Assembly: GCF_023065955.2 (NCBI RefSeq)
Contig: NW_026622763.1
Span: forward strand, 82,689,299-82,753,298
DNA: 64,000 nucleotides
Direction: 5' to 3'
Source: Ursus arctos
Taxonomy: Eukaryota; Chordata; Mammalia; Carnivora; Ursidae
Below are positions 12,546 through 23,458 of the stretch, piece after piece (the first letter of the stretch is position 1; every line of letters begins with the position of its first letter). The translations under genes were made by a program, and so were the position numbers. Under the pieces are notes generated by a model. The model was given only the letters and a program-made list of their open reading frames with translations, ran no database searches and had not been told where the DNA came from.

Positions 12546-12709
12546 AGATGCTTGGGTGGCTCAGTCAGTTAAGCGTCTGCCTTTGGAGATTTCTGGGATC
12601 AAGTCCTGCATCAGGCTCCTTCAGCAGGGAGTCTGCTTCTCCCTCTACTTCTCCCCCTGCTTGTGCTCTCTCTCTCTCAAATAAATAAGTAAACATCTTT
12701 AAAAAAAAA
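12546..12709 (+). mobile_element. Can-SINE, older short subtype
   Basis: 'gatgcttgggtggctcagtc' followed by 'agttaagcgtctgccttt' is the SINE head, then the CT-rich body and 'caaataaataagtaaacatc' plus an A tail. The imperfect flank pair '(c/g)ctcattt(g/c)cc' at about 12535-12545 and 12714-12724 is the likely target duplication. It is shorter in the middle than the other copies, because the 'atcccagggtcctggg' segment is partly deleted. Confidence 0.9.
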
Positions 12710-12849
12710 TCCTCCTCATTTCCCTACTATTACTATTTTGAGGGGTTGTAGAGAAGTGGTTTCCTGAAATTTTCTGAAACTGGATTTAGTGATTTTCTAG
12801 CTTTTCCAACAAGTTTGTAAGTATTTAATTTCCACATTCAGATCTGTAC

Positions 12850-13340
12850 CAGTTAGCTATTTCTTTACAAATGTTGCTTACTAATTCACCCCCAAAATTC
12901 AGTGGTTTAAAACAACAACCTATTCTCATGTATCTGCAGTTTGTCTGGGATTGGCTGACCTAAGCTGTGTGTGACTAAGCAGTGTGGCTCTTCTTTAAGC
13001 TATCTGTCCAGCTGGTCTCGGCTTGGCCAACTCTATTCCATGTATGCTCAGTCTTGGGTCTCTTGGAAGAGGCAGCAGCCACCTAGCTGGAGTGAGAAAT
13101 CTTCTAACAGCAGTGGCAGAAGTACAAGGGAACAAACAGAAACCTGCAAGAGCTCTCAAATCCTGGTTCAAATTGGTACCATGGTACCATGTTACTTTTG
13201 TCTACATACCACTGGCCAATGCAACTTACGTGGCCAAGCTCAAAGCCAAGAGCTGATGGAGCATACTTTGTGCAGAAATTATGTCAATGGTGTTCATAAT
13301 AAATATCCAAATTTATGGAAAGACTCATGAGACTCTGCAG
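12850..13340. repeat. ancient LTR-like repeat, type A, copy 1
   Basis: The start 'cagttagctatttcttta', then 'gttgcttactaattcacccc' and 'aaaattcagtggtttaaaac', matches the start of the old mammalian element that reads TTAGCTATTGCTGC..ACAAATTACCCC..TTAGTGGCTTAAAACAA. Later landmarks are a 'ctggtctcggcttggcca' block and the 'gagcatactttgtgc' end. Related diverged copies lie at 17164-17765 and 27432-27900. I believe it is an MLT1/LTR-type relic, but the family name is unverified. Confidence 0.55.
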
Positions 13341-14289
13341 AATGTATTCATGCAAGATTTTAATAATAAAAAGGTACGGTGAAGCAAGAGAAAGAAAGCA
13401 CAGGTGCATTAGAGAGGGCCAAGTTACTCAGAATTAGCTTGGTCTCTGCATCATAACCACCAGGAGATGCATGAAGTACCTTGATTTCAAAGAAGCCATG
13501 GTCTCATCTGAGGAAGAATGGTATTTTATACCTCATTGGTCATATAGCTAAAACCAAGCTGTATGGTCAAGCTCAATGACAGAAATTCAGATAACATAAC
13601 CAAAACCAGGTGTAAACCACCAATACTTGCATTGCCTATAAAAAATGCTGACAAGTTCCTATAGGCTTTCCTTTGGTATGTTCTGAACTCTAACACAGGA
13701 CACTAATCATTTGTTTGTATATTCTGTTCAGGTCTGTTTAAGGGTCAAAAACATGATTCCAGGAGTTCCTGGAGAAAAGCATAAGGTTGCAGTGCACACA
13801 CTCCACTAATGATGAGGTCATGGCAAAGACATGGAGAATTGAAGCCAATCATTCTGTCTCTTATAAGACTGGCTATACTTGGAAACATAGAAGGTTTCCT
13901 ATTTCTTTGCAATGAAACCTGATGGACACAAGTGAATGTTTAAATATAAACCTTGAAGATTAAGTTAACCCAGTCAGTAAACTATACAATCAAAATTTGA
14001 CACAAGGCCTTCTGATTGCATAAACAATGTTCTTTTCACTTTACTCAGTTTTTGAACAAATATGTGATCAAGAATCAGAGCAAATTGCTAAGTTAAACTC
14101 TGAAATGGGTACTTTGGCATTGGCATTTGGCTGGCTTTACTTCTGGTGGCTTCTTAGCCACATTTCCATCTCTCTCTGTCTTTCTTACACACACAGACAC
14201 ACACAGACACACAGACACACACACACACGAGTCTTAGAGCCCTTTTGGTATATTGTGGATACTAAAATATCTAGTCAGCTATCCCATAA
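13341..14289. other. unassigned DNA, possibly LTR-derived, with a CA microsatellite
   Basis: The part at 13400-13800 has an LTR-like feel (tail-to-tail non-coding text, short A-rich runs) but no family that I can name. It ends in a (CA)n-type array at 14187-14229. No gene was found. Confidence 0.35.
14187..14229. repeat. interrupted (CA)n microsatellite
   Basis: CA units are broken regularly by 'gacaca', giving an (ACACACAG)-like higher-order pattern. Confidence 0.9.
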
Positions 14290-14462
14290 GATATGTGCTT
14301 TTCAAACTTGATGTACATAGGAATTACCTGCGTATCAGGTTAAAATGCAGATTTTGGATTTTGATTTAGGAGGTCAAATGTGGGCCTGAGCTTCCGCATT
14401 TCAAATATACTCCCAGGTATTGCGATGCTTCTGCTCTGATGAACTACTCTTTGAGGATCAAT
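14290..14462 (+). mobile_element. MER5A-type hAT-Charlie MITE, truncated
   Basis: 'ttcaaacttgatgtacatag', 'gaattacctg', 'taaaatgcagattttggatt', 'cttccgcatttcaaat' and 'ctcccaggtattgcgatgct' follow MER5A order. The terminal CAGTGGTTCT end is eroded. It is a non-autonomous DNA transposon relic. Confidence 0.8.
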
Positions 14463-15790
14463 GCACTAGAGTAACATTTCTCTACATCCCTCATCTCTTT
14501 CCTCTCCTTCAAAACCTGCTTTTTCTGTATTGTATTCCTCCAGGTTCTTTTAGAAGTAACAATAAAAAATACTGCAAGTATTTCTCTTACGATAAATGAA
14601 AAAAAGTTTTTCTTAGATAAAGCTTTATTTATAACCCTTAAATTTTCTTCAAACATTCTAAGGAAGACTACATTTAAGACTTGATAGACTCTAAACATCC
14701 TTGTTGTTGCATCTCTGGATTAGGTTAGTCCAAAATGCAGACAAGACTAGACTGGACTAGATGGCCTAACTCTCTGCTCTTCCTCTATAGCTGCTAAACA
14801 ACCTTCTCCCCTAACATCTTGGGCTAGTTCTTCTTTTACTTAATATGGAAGATTTAAAAAAAAAAAAAAAAGGCCACAGATTCTTCTCTCCTGCTTGCAT
14901 GACTTTGCAATGCAACTTTCAGCTCCTTCCGTCAAGTGAGTATTGTCTATTTCTTGATCCCATAAATTTGTACTAGTCTTCTGACTTGCTTTAAACACTA
15001 GAAGGTAGAAACACAAATTGTGTGATTTCTGAGCCCGGATTTCCAAGAAACTCTTCATGCTTTTTCTTGCTTTCTTGGGACCCTGAACAAGTCTAGGCTA
15101 GCTTTCTGGCTGATGAGAGGCTTCTGGTTCAACCAAAAACCTGCCAAGCCCCAGAAGCAAAGCCATCAAGCTGACTAGCAACTGACACAGACTCAAGAGT
15201 GAACCCAGTGAGATCAGTAGAACACACTCTACTGACCCACACAGAATTGAATTAAATAAATGGTGGTTGTTTGGGATGGTTTGTTACCCAACAGAAGCTG
15301 CTTGATACATTTAGGAAGGATTTACAAAACCTGATTTGTAAAGTCAGCTTTGCTAGGAATACTGTCCTGACCATGTGCCTTAGCTCTGGTGAGTACGTGG
15401 TATTTTGTTCCTGTGAACAATCCTTCACCTATCTTGTACTTCACTCAGGGTTAGTAACAGAACTAATTTCAATTTTTTCTTCCTTTGAACCTGAGTTCTT
15501 GCCCCATTCTGACAAACTGAGATTTTCTTTTGCTCTCTTGCATGTTCCTAAGCAGGACTCTTGACTTCAAGGCTTGGTCTGAGGGCTGGGTAGTGCCAAA
15601 CTATCAGACCCTGGGCCTCACCTGCTAGGTAGCCTGGACCTCTGTATGTTTCCTGAGCCTTGACTCTTGGTAATCATTGTCTTTCTGCCAGAGTAACCTC
15701 TCTTCTTTTTTCTTCCAGAATTCACAAACTTCAGTTGCTTGACCAGTCTATCCCTATGGGCACCAGATTATATGCTCATGAGAGTATCTA
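14463..15790. other. unassigned single-copy DNA
   Basis: No gene or clear repeat family was found. A 97-codon open frame at 15271-15564 has no recognisable domain. It runs towards the L2 that follows and has no splice or promoter context. A 17-base A run lies at about 14855-14871. Confidence 0.45.
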
Positions 15791-16255
15791 CTTCAGAATT
15801 CCTCATTGGTTCCCTATTATTCTAAGAACAAAATCCAAGCTCCTCACCACTGCTTACTAAAACCTTTATGATTTGCCCTCTATATATCTCTCTAGCTCTA
15901 TCCCTCATGGCAATCTCTTTATTCTACCATCCTGACAGTGAACCACCCGTGTGAATTCCTATGAGTGCCTTAGCTGTGTCTTGTTTGTCACAGGAGAGAA
16001 TTTGTTCACATTATCTCCTCCACCTGAAATGCCTATTTCCCTTTCCTTCACCTGCCCAGCCTCTGCTCACTATTTATGATCATTTCCCTGACTGATTAGA
16101 TGCCTCCAAAGCACCTTTTTTTTATAGTTCTTGCATAGGAACTATTATACCTCATAACAATGTTCTTGTCAGTACGTATGCTTGGAGACCGAACTATCTA
16201 AAGGAAATGAGATGCTCTTTTATGTCCTAACTCCCAGTGCCTAGATCATCAATTG
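15791..16255 (+). mobile_element. LINE-2 3' fragment
   Basis: 'ttccctattattctaagaac' is followed by 'aaaatccaagctcctcacca', 'cctttatgatttgccctct', 'ccacctgaaatgccta', 'tcacctgcccagcctctgct', 'catttccctgactgatta' and 'cagtgcctagatcatcaatt'. This is the text order of the L2 3' region in sense orientation. It is diverged and non-coding. Confidence 0.8.
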
Positions 16256-16261
16256 GTATTT

Positions 16262-16540
16262 ATTTTTTCAGCAAAGTGTTTATTGAGCCAATACTATGTA
16301 CCTGCTGCCGGGCTAGGTCCATAAATTGCACAGTGAGCAAGATACTCAATGAAGTCCCAACAGGTGAGATAGGTCATAAATAGATATTTAGGACGCCAGT
16401 TTAAAAGTCAATGAGAGCTGCTATAAGATTATAGAAGCAAAGATGTAGGTTGCCCCCTGTAGCTCTGAAGATAATCAGAAGGAATCTGGCAGGCATATGA
16501 AGGGAGGGCTTAAGTTAATACTGTATTTGCGGATTGAGTG
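16262..16540 (+). repeat. ancient mammalian repeat with 'tttattgagccaatactatgt' start
   Basis: It begins with the L2/MIR-like phrase 'tgtttattgagccaatacta', then 'gtgagcaagatactcaatg' and 'ggcaggcatatgaaggga'. This resembles the start of the long ancient repeat found at 30100-31090 and 25950-26170. The family is not named with confidence. Confidence 0.5.
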
Positions 16541-17159
16541 AACAACTAAATCAATTACCTGAATGAATAAAATGGATGAAAATGCAGCTTTATCTTTTTG
16601 AATGATTCTTTCCCCCATGAACCAGTGAAAATGACAGGCTTCAAAAATTAGTTCTATTCATAGGACTCTGAAAGCCTTTTTTTTTTTTTTTTTTTTAGTG
16701 GCTTTCCAACAGAGATAATGTTGGCTCATAATGACAAGACTTGAGAGCTTACCTCTTGCAGGTTAATTTGAATTACTATGATTTAATAGGGGTATCTGGT
16801 TATTTCTTTATATTAATGGAGGTTCCTGTAGTTAGGTAGGTATCAGGAACAAAGAAAAGGATTCAAAAGCTACAAAATACCTTATCGAATGCTTGTATGG
16901 AGGATATTAGAGAATGCTAGTAATGTGCTTCAAGCATTTCCTTAGAGACAGGCATTCCATATACATATTAACATTTTTGTCAAATATTAAAATGTAATTC
17001 TTGGTAAACTGAAAATCCTTTAGATCTGTAGGGTGAAAACTCTCATCTAATTGGCTGGTTTTCCTGTCTGAATTTCAAATTCTCTATTAATTATTTGTGT
17101 TCCATCATGGAATATTTTTGTTGCTGTTATTCTAAACTTTAATGTCTCTGACAAAGTGG
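16541..17159. other. unassigned DNA with a poly-T run
   Basis: No gene was found. A 20-base T run lies at about 16678-16697 without a recognisable SINE or L1 body attached. Confidence 0.45.
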
Positions 17160-17163
17160 GTGT

Positions 17164-17765
17164 ATGAATCTTCTATTGTTACACGACGCAGTACTGCAAA
17201 CTAGTAGCTTAAAGCACTGCAGTTTTGTTAACATCACACAAAATATCTCAAGTTCTGTAGGACAGCATGCAGGTGGGCTCGCCTGGGTTCTCCACTTAGG
17301 GTCTTATAAGGCTGAAATTAAGATGTCAGCCACGCTGCATTCTCAAGGATCCGAGGAAGAATTAACTTCTGAGCTCACTCAGGTTGTTGACAGAATTTAG
17401 TGTCTTGTGGCTTTAGAACTGAGGTTCCTGTTATTTTTAATTGACTATTGGCCCCGAAGTTTGCTCTCAGCTCCTAGAGACCAATCTTAGGTCCTTTTAA
17501 TGTAGCCCCTTCCATCTGTAAAGCCAGCAAAGAAGTGCCACATTCTTCCTGTGCTTCAAATCTTTCTACTTCTGCAACCAGATAGAGAAAATTCTCTGCT
17601 TTTAAGGGGCTCAGATGATTATGTTAGGCTTCCTTTGATAATCTCTTCCACCTTAAGGTCAACTGTGCCATATATCACAACCACATGTTCCACCGACACT
17701 CAAGGAGAGAAAGTTATTCAAGGGCAATGGTCATTTGGGGGTTATTTTAGAATTCCGCCTACCAC
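17164..17765. repeat. ancient LTR-like repeat, type A, copy 2
   Basis: Starts 'tgaatcttctattgttacac', then 'agcttaaagcactgcagttt', 'ttctgtaggacagcatgcag', 'ggttctccacttagggtctt', 'taaggctgaaattaagatgt' and 'ctcactcaggttgttgacag'. It ends in 'gggggttattttagaattcc' and 'gcctacca'. The order matches the old element whose ends are TG..CA. It shares the start with the copies at 12850 and 27432 but keeps a longer body. Confidence 0.6.
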
Positions 17766-17989
17766 AAGTGCGGGTGAAGCAAAGGCATCAGGTAACTCTT
17801 GCTTCCACCTAGAGGAATGTTGCATCCAATGTATGTCTGCTGAATTTCTCATTTTAAAAAGGGAAAACCCCCGTCTTTCCCTCCTGTTATAGGAGAAAAC
17901 CTTAGTTCAGTCTATCTCCTGTGTGTTTCTTCCCTGTGAGTCTTCTTTACTCTTACACAAATACTTCACTTCTGACACTTCTGATCACC

Positions 17990-18785
17990 AAACGTTTGGA
18001 GGTTTTTTCCCACTAACAGGCAATTCTCAGACACCAGCACACATCAACTCAATTCTGACACTATCTACCTGGAGTTAGCATCAGATTTCACAGATCAAGG
18101 GCTCATCCCACATGATTCCCCTCTGCTTCTCAACTTCAGATGACAGTAGCAAGCCCAGGTAGTCACCCGGGCTTCTGCTCAACCAGCAATGGATTGGAAG
18201 TTCCAAAGACTCCTCTTCAGGTTTGATTAATTTACTAACAAGGGTCACATACGCAGAGAAAATTTAATTTACTTTTACCAGTTTTTTAATAAGAGGATAT
18301 GATAAAGGATACGGTTGAACATCCAAATGGAAGAGATCAGTAGGGCAAGGAATGCGGGAAAGGATACGGAGTTTCCATAGCCTTCTTGAGTGAGCCATTC
18401 TCCCAGGACCACGTATTCACCAATATGGAAGATTTCCAAAACTTGTCCTTTTTTTTTTTTTTTTTTAAATAGTAGCTTCTTTACATAGTCACAATTGATT
18501 AAATCATTGGCCATTGGCAATTGATTCAACCTCCAGCTTCTCTTCTCTCCCTGAAAGCTGGCGGTGGGGTGAGAATGGGACTGAAATTTCCAACTCTCTA
18601 ATCACAGAATTGGTTCCCTGGCAAACAGCCTCCATTCTTAGGTCAGGTCCAAAAGTCACCTAATTCGTATAACAAAAGACACTTACTGCTCTCATTGCTT
18701 AGAAAATTCCAAGGTTTTTAGGAGGTCTGTGCTAGGAACTGGTCGGCAGAGACCAATATTTATTTTCTATTATCTCACACATCTG
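17990..18785. mobile_element. old LTR-like element, about 790 bp
   Basis: The run 'tcttcaggtttgattaattt', 'actaacaagggtcacatac', 'gataaaggatacggttgaac', 'atggaagagatcagtagggc', 'attaaatcattggccattgg', 'aaaagtcacctaattcgtat', 'aacaaaagacacttactgct' and 'aggaactggtcggcagag' matches a widespread old mammalian LTR-type repeat. It ends in an 'atatttattttctattatc' tract. A 20-base T run at about 18450-18469 lies within it. I do not name the family. Confidence 0.55.
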
Positions 18786-20613
18786 AAATGGCCCTCTAAT
18801 GAATTTGCCAACTGAGAGATGCTAATTTCATAGAAAGGAATGTTTCTGAGGAGTTAATTCCGTTTCTGATACAGGGCTTGTTTCTCCCAAAGGATAGTGT
18901 TGCTAGTTACCAAGTCCTAAAATAGAAATCAGAAAATCTGTACTCCGTTCTCACATCTGTTACAAATGGAGTAAGATCTTGTGTAAGCTACATATATATT
19001 CTGCCTCTATTCAAGAAATAGATTTTCTTGGCATTATAAGAAGCTAAAGGATCAAATTTAAGAATCAATTTAAAGAGTAGGAATTGAAAGAGATTATGAA
19101 GAATAAATTTGTGTTAAATTACAAAGTGTGAAAACTTCAAACTCTTTGACCTTAGAAATGTAATAAAAATGCTCAGAAGTGTTCTTTGATTTGGATCAAG
19201 GTATTGTTTTGGAATTTTGAGTCACTGCGCAGAATTTTATTTGATTAAGTAAGCATCCAACTAGTTTCCAGATTCTACATACTACTAGCTAGTCATAGAA
19301 AGCTCCCTGTCCTTCAGTTTGTTAACAGAGGCCCCATGCTGAATTCCTGCTGGGGTTTCACCTTAAGAAAAAAGTCTGTTGCCCGGAATGACTGAATCTG
19401 CTTTTACTTGTCAGAAAGTGAAAGGTATACAATGAAACCAACTCATTGCTCAAATGCTTTGAATCTACTCAACTATATTTGTTTTATGTCAAATGGACTC
19501 AAGTCCCTTTCACTCAGAAATATTTGTTCTTTCGAAAATCTTACAATGTTCCAAGCTTTAAGGAATCTCTTTAACTTTCAAAAAGAAGCATGACATAAAT
19601 TTTTGGAAAAACATATTGAAAAATCTGAGAAAAATGCTTATAGCTTCCTATCAGTTATAAGGAGAAATCATTCTTTGTCTCCCCGGGCCCTAGGAAATAT
19701 GCAGTGTTGTCCGAGAATGAATTCTGAACTACATATGTTACACAACACTTAAAAGATACAGTTGTCATCACCAGTATAAAGAAGGTTTGTAATGGGAAGC
19801 CTCATGGTTCTGAACGCGAAAAGGCAAAAAGTAGAGAGAACTTCTGAGTTAATGAAAATGAATTTCAATCAATTCTATATTTATAATTACTGGGAAGAAA
19901 TCGTTTCCCATTGTCCTGCCAGAGCACTAGAAATCTATTATTTTTCTATATAGTAGTGGCTTATGGGAAACTTCAAATTTAGTGTATTTTTTTTCCCCAG
20001 GGAGATTACCCCTTCCCTTTTCAACAACTCTTTCTTTCATACCATCCCTCCCATCACCTACTTCATCATGGTATTTTAAATAAAGTATTAAAATTCAGCA
20101 GATTAATCCTCTTCATAATCCACCTGTATGCAGATGCCTCTTCATAGGAAATTATTAAAGAACAAAAAGCTTTCAGAACTCAAGGAAATCATTTCTCATG
20201 TCAGACTGTCATTCTGATAGGAAGTGGGGAAAATTTAATTATTGATTTGTTGTTTCAGTTTCAAAAAACTTTCTCAAGAATGAGAGGCAAATCTTCTTCA
20301 TAATCTCATTTCATTTTTTAACTAAAAATGATGTTCCCAATTTAACATTTTATTCAAAAGTCTTGGTTGGTGCTGAATACATTTAGGTTATTTCCATACA
20401 GTGATTCCAAATCAAACAGGAAAATTTTTTTTTCATGGACAATAGTCAAAAGAATGTGTCAAAGACTATAATGACATTTCCAAAAGAAAGTAATCCCAAA
20501 AGTCCTTCTGAAAAATGGTAGCCTTATTGGAAACATTATTTAACTACCCAGCAGAGTTGCTTTGAAAAGCCAGAATACATGTTTTTAATTAACTTATTTA
20601 AATATTGAGACCT
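18786..20613. other. unassigned single-copy AT-rich DNA
   Basis: Nearly 1.8 kb without a recognisable repeat or gene, unusually clean for this window. Repeat-poor text could reflect an unmasked old repeat or noncoding constraint. The sequence alone cannot decide. Confidence 0.4.
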
Positions 20614-20616
20614 ATA

Positions 20617-20656
<40 letters not shown>
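20614..20656. repeat. (AT)n microsatellite
   Basis: About 20 uninterrupted AT units. Such runs are length-unstable and often form cruciform or slipped structures. Confidence 0.97.
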
Positions 20657-20662
<6 letters not shown>

Positions 20663-20920
20663 TTCAGTGATGTGCATGAACTTCTCTCATTTTTCTAATG
20701 TAGAGTATGAACTCTTGGTTCCTGTCCCCATAATACATAAAAAACACACCATGAATTTCTTACCTTCTATAGGTTGACTCATGGCCTTTGGAAAATTCAG
20801 TGGGAAAGCACCATACCTGCCTCTAACCAGCCCCCTCCTCTGTAACTACAAGTTGTATAAGGAAGGAACTCCCAACTGTTCTTAATTGTACTCAAACTTT
20901 TACTTATTTTGTTTAATTTC

Positions 20921-21122
20921 TTAAAAAGAGTTTATTTGTTTGTTTATTTATTTATTTAGAGTGAGAGTGAGCGGGGGAGCAGAGGAAGAGGGAGAGAGAG
21001 AATCCCAAGCAGACTCCCTGTTGAGCCTGGGGCTGGATGCAGAGACCAACTTCATGATCCCAAGATCATGACCTGAGCTGAATGAGGAGTCAGATGCTTA
21101 ACTGACTTACCCAGGTGCCCCT
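20921..21122 (-). mobile_element. Can-SINE, older copy
   Basis: Reverse orientation, from 'ttatttgtttgtttatttat' through a GA-rich body ('gtgagagtgagcggggga'), 'gactccctgttgagcctggg' and 'gatcatgacctgagctgaat' to 'gacttacccaggtgcccc'. No exact target duplication could be seen, which fits an older age. Confidence 0.92.
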
Positions 21123-21242
21123 CTGACTTAAATTTTTAAAAGGAAGAGGGAATTTTTTCCCCATTTTCTGCGTTAAGTAAAGCCACTTGTGTTTTTCTGT
21201 GTAAATATTTCTTTTTAAAAATGTGATTGTTTCTGATCTTTC

Positions 21243-21294
21243 AAGACTTATAAAGACTTAATTCAAGACCTGTAAAGACTTAATTCAAGACCTA
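21243..21294. repeat. two-and-a-bit copy tandem repeat (22-bp unit)
   Basis: The unit 'aagacttaattcaagacctgt' is repeated with a partial leading copy. Confidence 0.85.
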
Positions 21295-21376
21295 GCTGTG
21301 GTCATGTTCATGGTACCCACAATGGAAACTCACATGGAAATATACTAGAGTTAGTGTTGTTTAGAGACTAATTGTA

Positions 21377-22490
21377 TCATTTAGGAGGTTTTCATTTGCA
21401 AGTTACAGAAAACTCAATCTAAATTAGTTGAAGGGAAAAAACAAAAGTGGCTTTTACTGGTTTATGTAACTCAAGAGTCCAGGACTAGGTATGTCGTTAG
21501 TCAAGTCTTTATCCAGGATTGAATCAATATTACTAGTTCCAGTTTCTTTCTTTCTTTTTCATTTTTATTTTTTTAGAGAGGGTGGTGAGAGAGAAAAAGA
21601 GAGGTGGGGCAGAGGGAAATGGAGTCAGAGAATCTTAAGGAGGCTCCATGCCCAGCATGGAGCCCAACATGGGTCTCGATCTCACAACCCTGAGATCATG
21701 CCTGAGCTGAAATCAAGAGTCAGATGCTTAACCAACTGAGCCACCAAGGTGCCCCATCCAGTTGTTTTCTTTATTTCAGTGTCTTTGATTTTCCTAGATT
21801 TTCTTAGAAACTGGCTCTGAGATACTATTAAATGTGCAAGGATATTATTAGGGAAAGTGACTATGTGAATAGAAATGGGGAAATGGAAATGGAAGCTGGG
21901 AGTATCTGGAGAGCCATCAGACCTCAATGCAGCAAAAGATAAAGAGAGAGACCGAGATAGAGACACAGAGAGAAAATGGGTAGAAATGTCCTAGACATCT
22001 GTGCAGCGTAAGGAAGGCTCAGTAAAGTTTTCTGGGAGTCCCCGAGCTAAAGTAAATGAACATAAATGTTCTGTGTTTTCTAGGAGCTTAATTACCAGTG
22101 GGGAGCAGCCCTTGGTAGGCAAGACCTTGTCCCAAGTCCAGGAATGAATTTCAAAGTGCAGCCGCTGAGGCTCCCTTTCAGTCATGTTCCTATAGCAGGA
22201 GATCTGTAGGCGCTTTCTATTGGCTGCCATGGGCAAGTTGTCCCATCACAATCCCAAGATAGCTGCTAGTAGATCCTAGAGCAATAAGTATTCTTATTAT
22301 ATTCACGGGGGGGGGGGAAAGAAAGACGATGTCCCCAAAAGTTCAAGGTTCAGATTTAAACCTCTTTAACCGTGATTGGCCAGACCTGGTGATGTGCTCA
22401 ATCCTGACCAACTCACTGTGGCTGGGGCTTGGATGTAATTATTGGCTTAATCCCTAGAGGGCCTCCCTGGAACTAAAAGAGATATTAGTC
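21377..22490. repeat. ancient repeat, type B, copy 1, interrupted
   Basis: The head at 21377-21540 ('tttgcaagttacagaaaact', 'ttagttgaag', 'tttatgtaactcaagagtcc') and the tail at about 22360-22490 ('tgattggccagacctggtga', 'ggggcttggatgtaattatt') match the two ends of one old mammalian element. The middle is replaced by a Can-SINE (21553-21756) and about 550 bp of other DNA, including a G run near 22306-22317. Other copies are at 22510, 41590 and 62700. The family is not named. Confidence 0.45.
21553..21756 (-). mobile_element. Can-SINE, inserted in the type B repeat
   Basis: Reverse orientation, GA-rich body, 'ggtctcgatctcacaaccct', 'gagatcatgcctgagctgaa' and the end 'ccaactgagccaccaaggtg' plus 'cccc'. 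Loose flank similarity ('tccagtttctttc' against 'tccagttgttttc') suggests the target duplication. Confidence 0.92.
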
Positions 22491-22509
22491 TTTCCCTATA
22501 TCTGTTACT

Positions 22510-22985
22510 TAGCAACCCTACATAGGTTGTTTTTGACTACATGCGAGAGAAACTGCAACTCAAATTAGCTTAAAAATGAAGACAGTTATGATCTCATGTA
22601 AGAGAAAGAGAGAGAATGTGGGCTCTGGGAATGCTACAAATAAAATATTGGCTCCATCTCTACAATTCTCTGGGGGTTAGCTTTGTGATCAGGCTGATTC
22701 CTCATGAGGTTTCAACATATCCATCAGCAGCAACCGAGGCAAAATGCCCCCTTTGTTCATACCAGGCTTAAGAACCAACCATGGGATGAAAGACAATCAC
22801 CTCAGCCTCGTTAGGCCACATGCTCATTATATAACTGTTCTTGAACAAATAGGGGGTGACAGGGGAATTATACCCTATTTTGCTTATACCTGGCTTTGAA
22901 GGCAACCGTTGGAAAAGAGGATGGGAAAACTATGATCGAGTTGTAATAATCAGAATCTAACCCGGAGCTGGTGATGAGATCAGTT
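22510..22985. repeat. ancient repeat, type B, copy 2
   Basis: 'tttttgactacatgcgagag', 'aaactgcaactcaaattagc', 'atgatctcatgtaagagaaa' and 'ggttagctttgtgatcaggc' follow the type B head. The later part has 'cacctcagcctcgttaggcc' and 'aacccggagctggtgatga'. It abuts the MLT2-type LTR that starts at about 23008. Confidence 0.5.
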
Positions 22986-23007
22986 TCCTTGAGCCATATG
23001 GACAGTG

Positions 23008-23458
23008 CGATGGTTAATATTATGTTTTGACTTGGCTAGGCTGTGGTGCCCCATTGTTTGGTCTTCACATCAGCCTTATGAAGCTAGCTTTTATGTGTGA
23101 TTAAACATTTAATCAGTTGATTTTGAACAAAGCAGATTAACCTCTATAATATGAATGGGACTTAGCCAATCAGTTAAAGGCTTTAAGAGCAAAGACACGT
23201 TTCTCAAAGAAGAGATTCTGACTCAAGATCACAACATAGAAATCCTGCCTGAGTTTCCAGCCTGCTGGCCTGTCTTTCGGATTTCATACTTAAGACTACA
23301 TCAGCTCTAATCTGAATTTCCAGCCTGCCTGCCTCCCTATGGTTTTGACTTGCCAACCCTCACAATGGAGTAAGTCAATTCCTTAAAATAAATTTCATTT
23401 TCTCTTTCTCTCTCTCTATCCTACTGGTTCTGTTTCTCTTGAGAACCCTGACTAATAA
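23008..23458 (+). mobile_element. MLT2-type (ERV-L) solitary LTR
   Basis: The start 'gcgatggttaatattatgtt', then 'ggctaggctgtggtgcccca', 'tgtgattaaacatttaatca', 'aaagcagattaacctctata', 'ccaatcagttaaaggcttta' and 'tgcctgagtttccagcctgc' match the MLT2 LTR. So do 'attccttaaaataaatttca' and the end 'gttctgtttctcttgagaac' plus 'cctgactaataaa'. No internal retroviral genes adjoin it, so it is a solitary LTR left by recombination. It lacks a clear target duplication, which fits great age. Confidence 0.85.

Noticed and set aside
12319..12684. 121-codon open frame
   Set aside because: Its second half is a Can-SINE and the first half has no recognisable signature.
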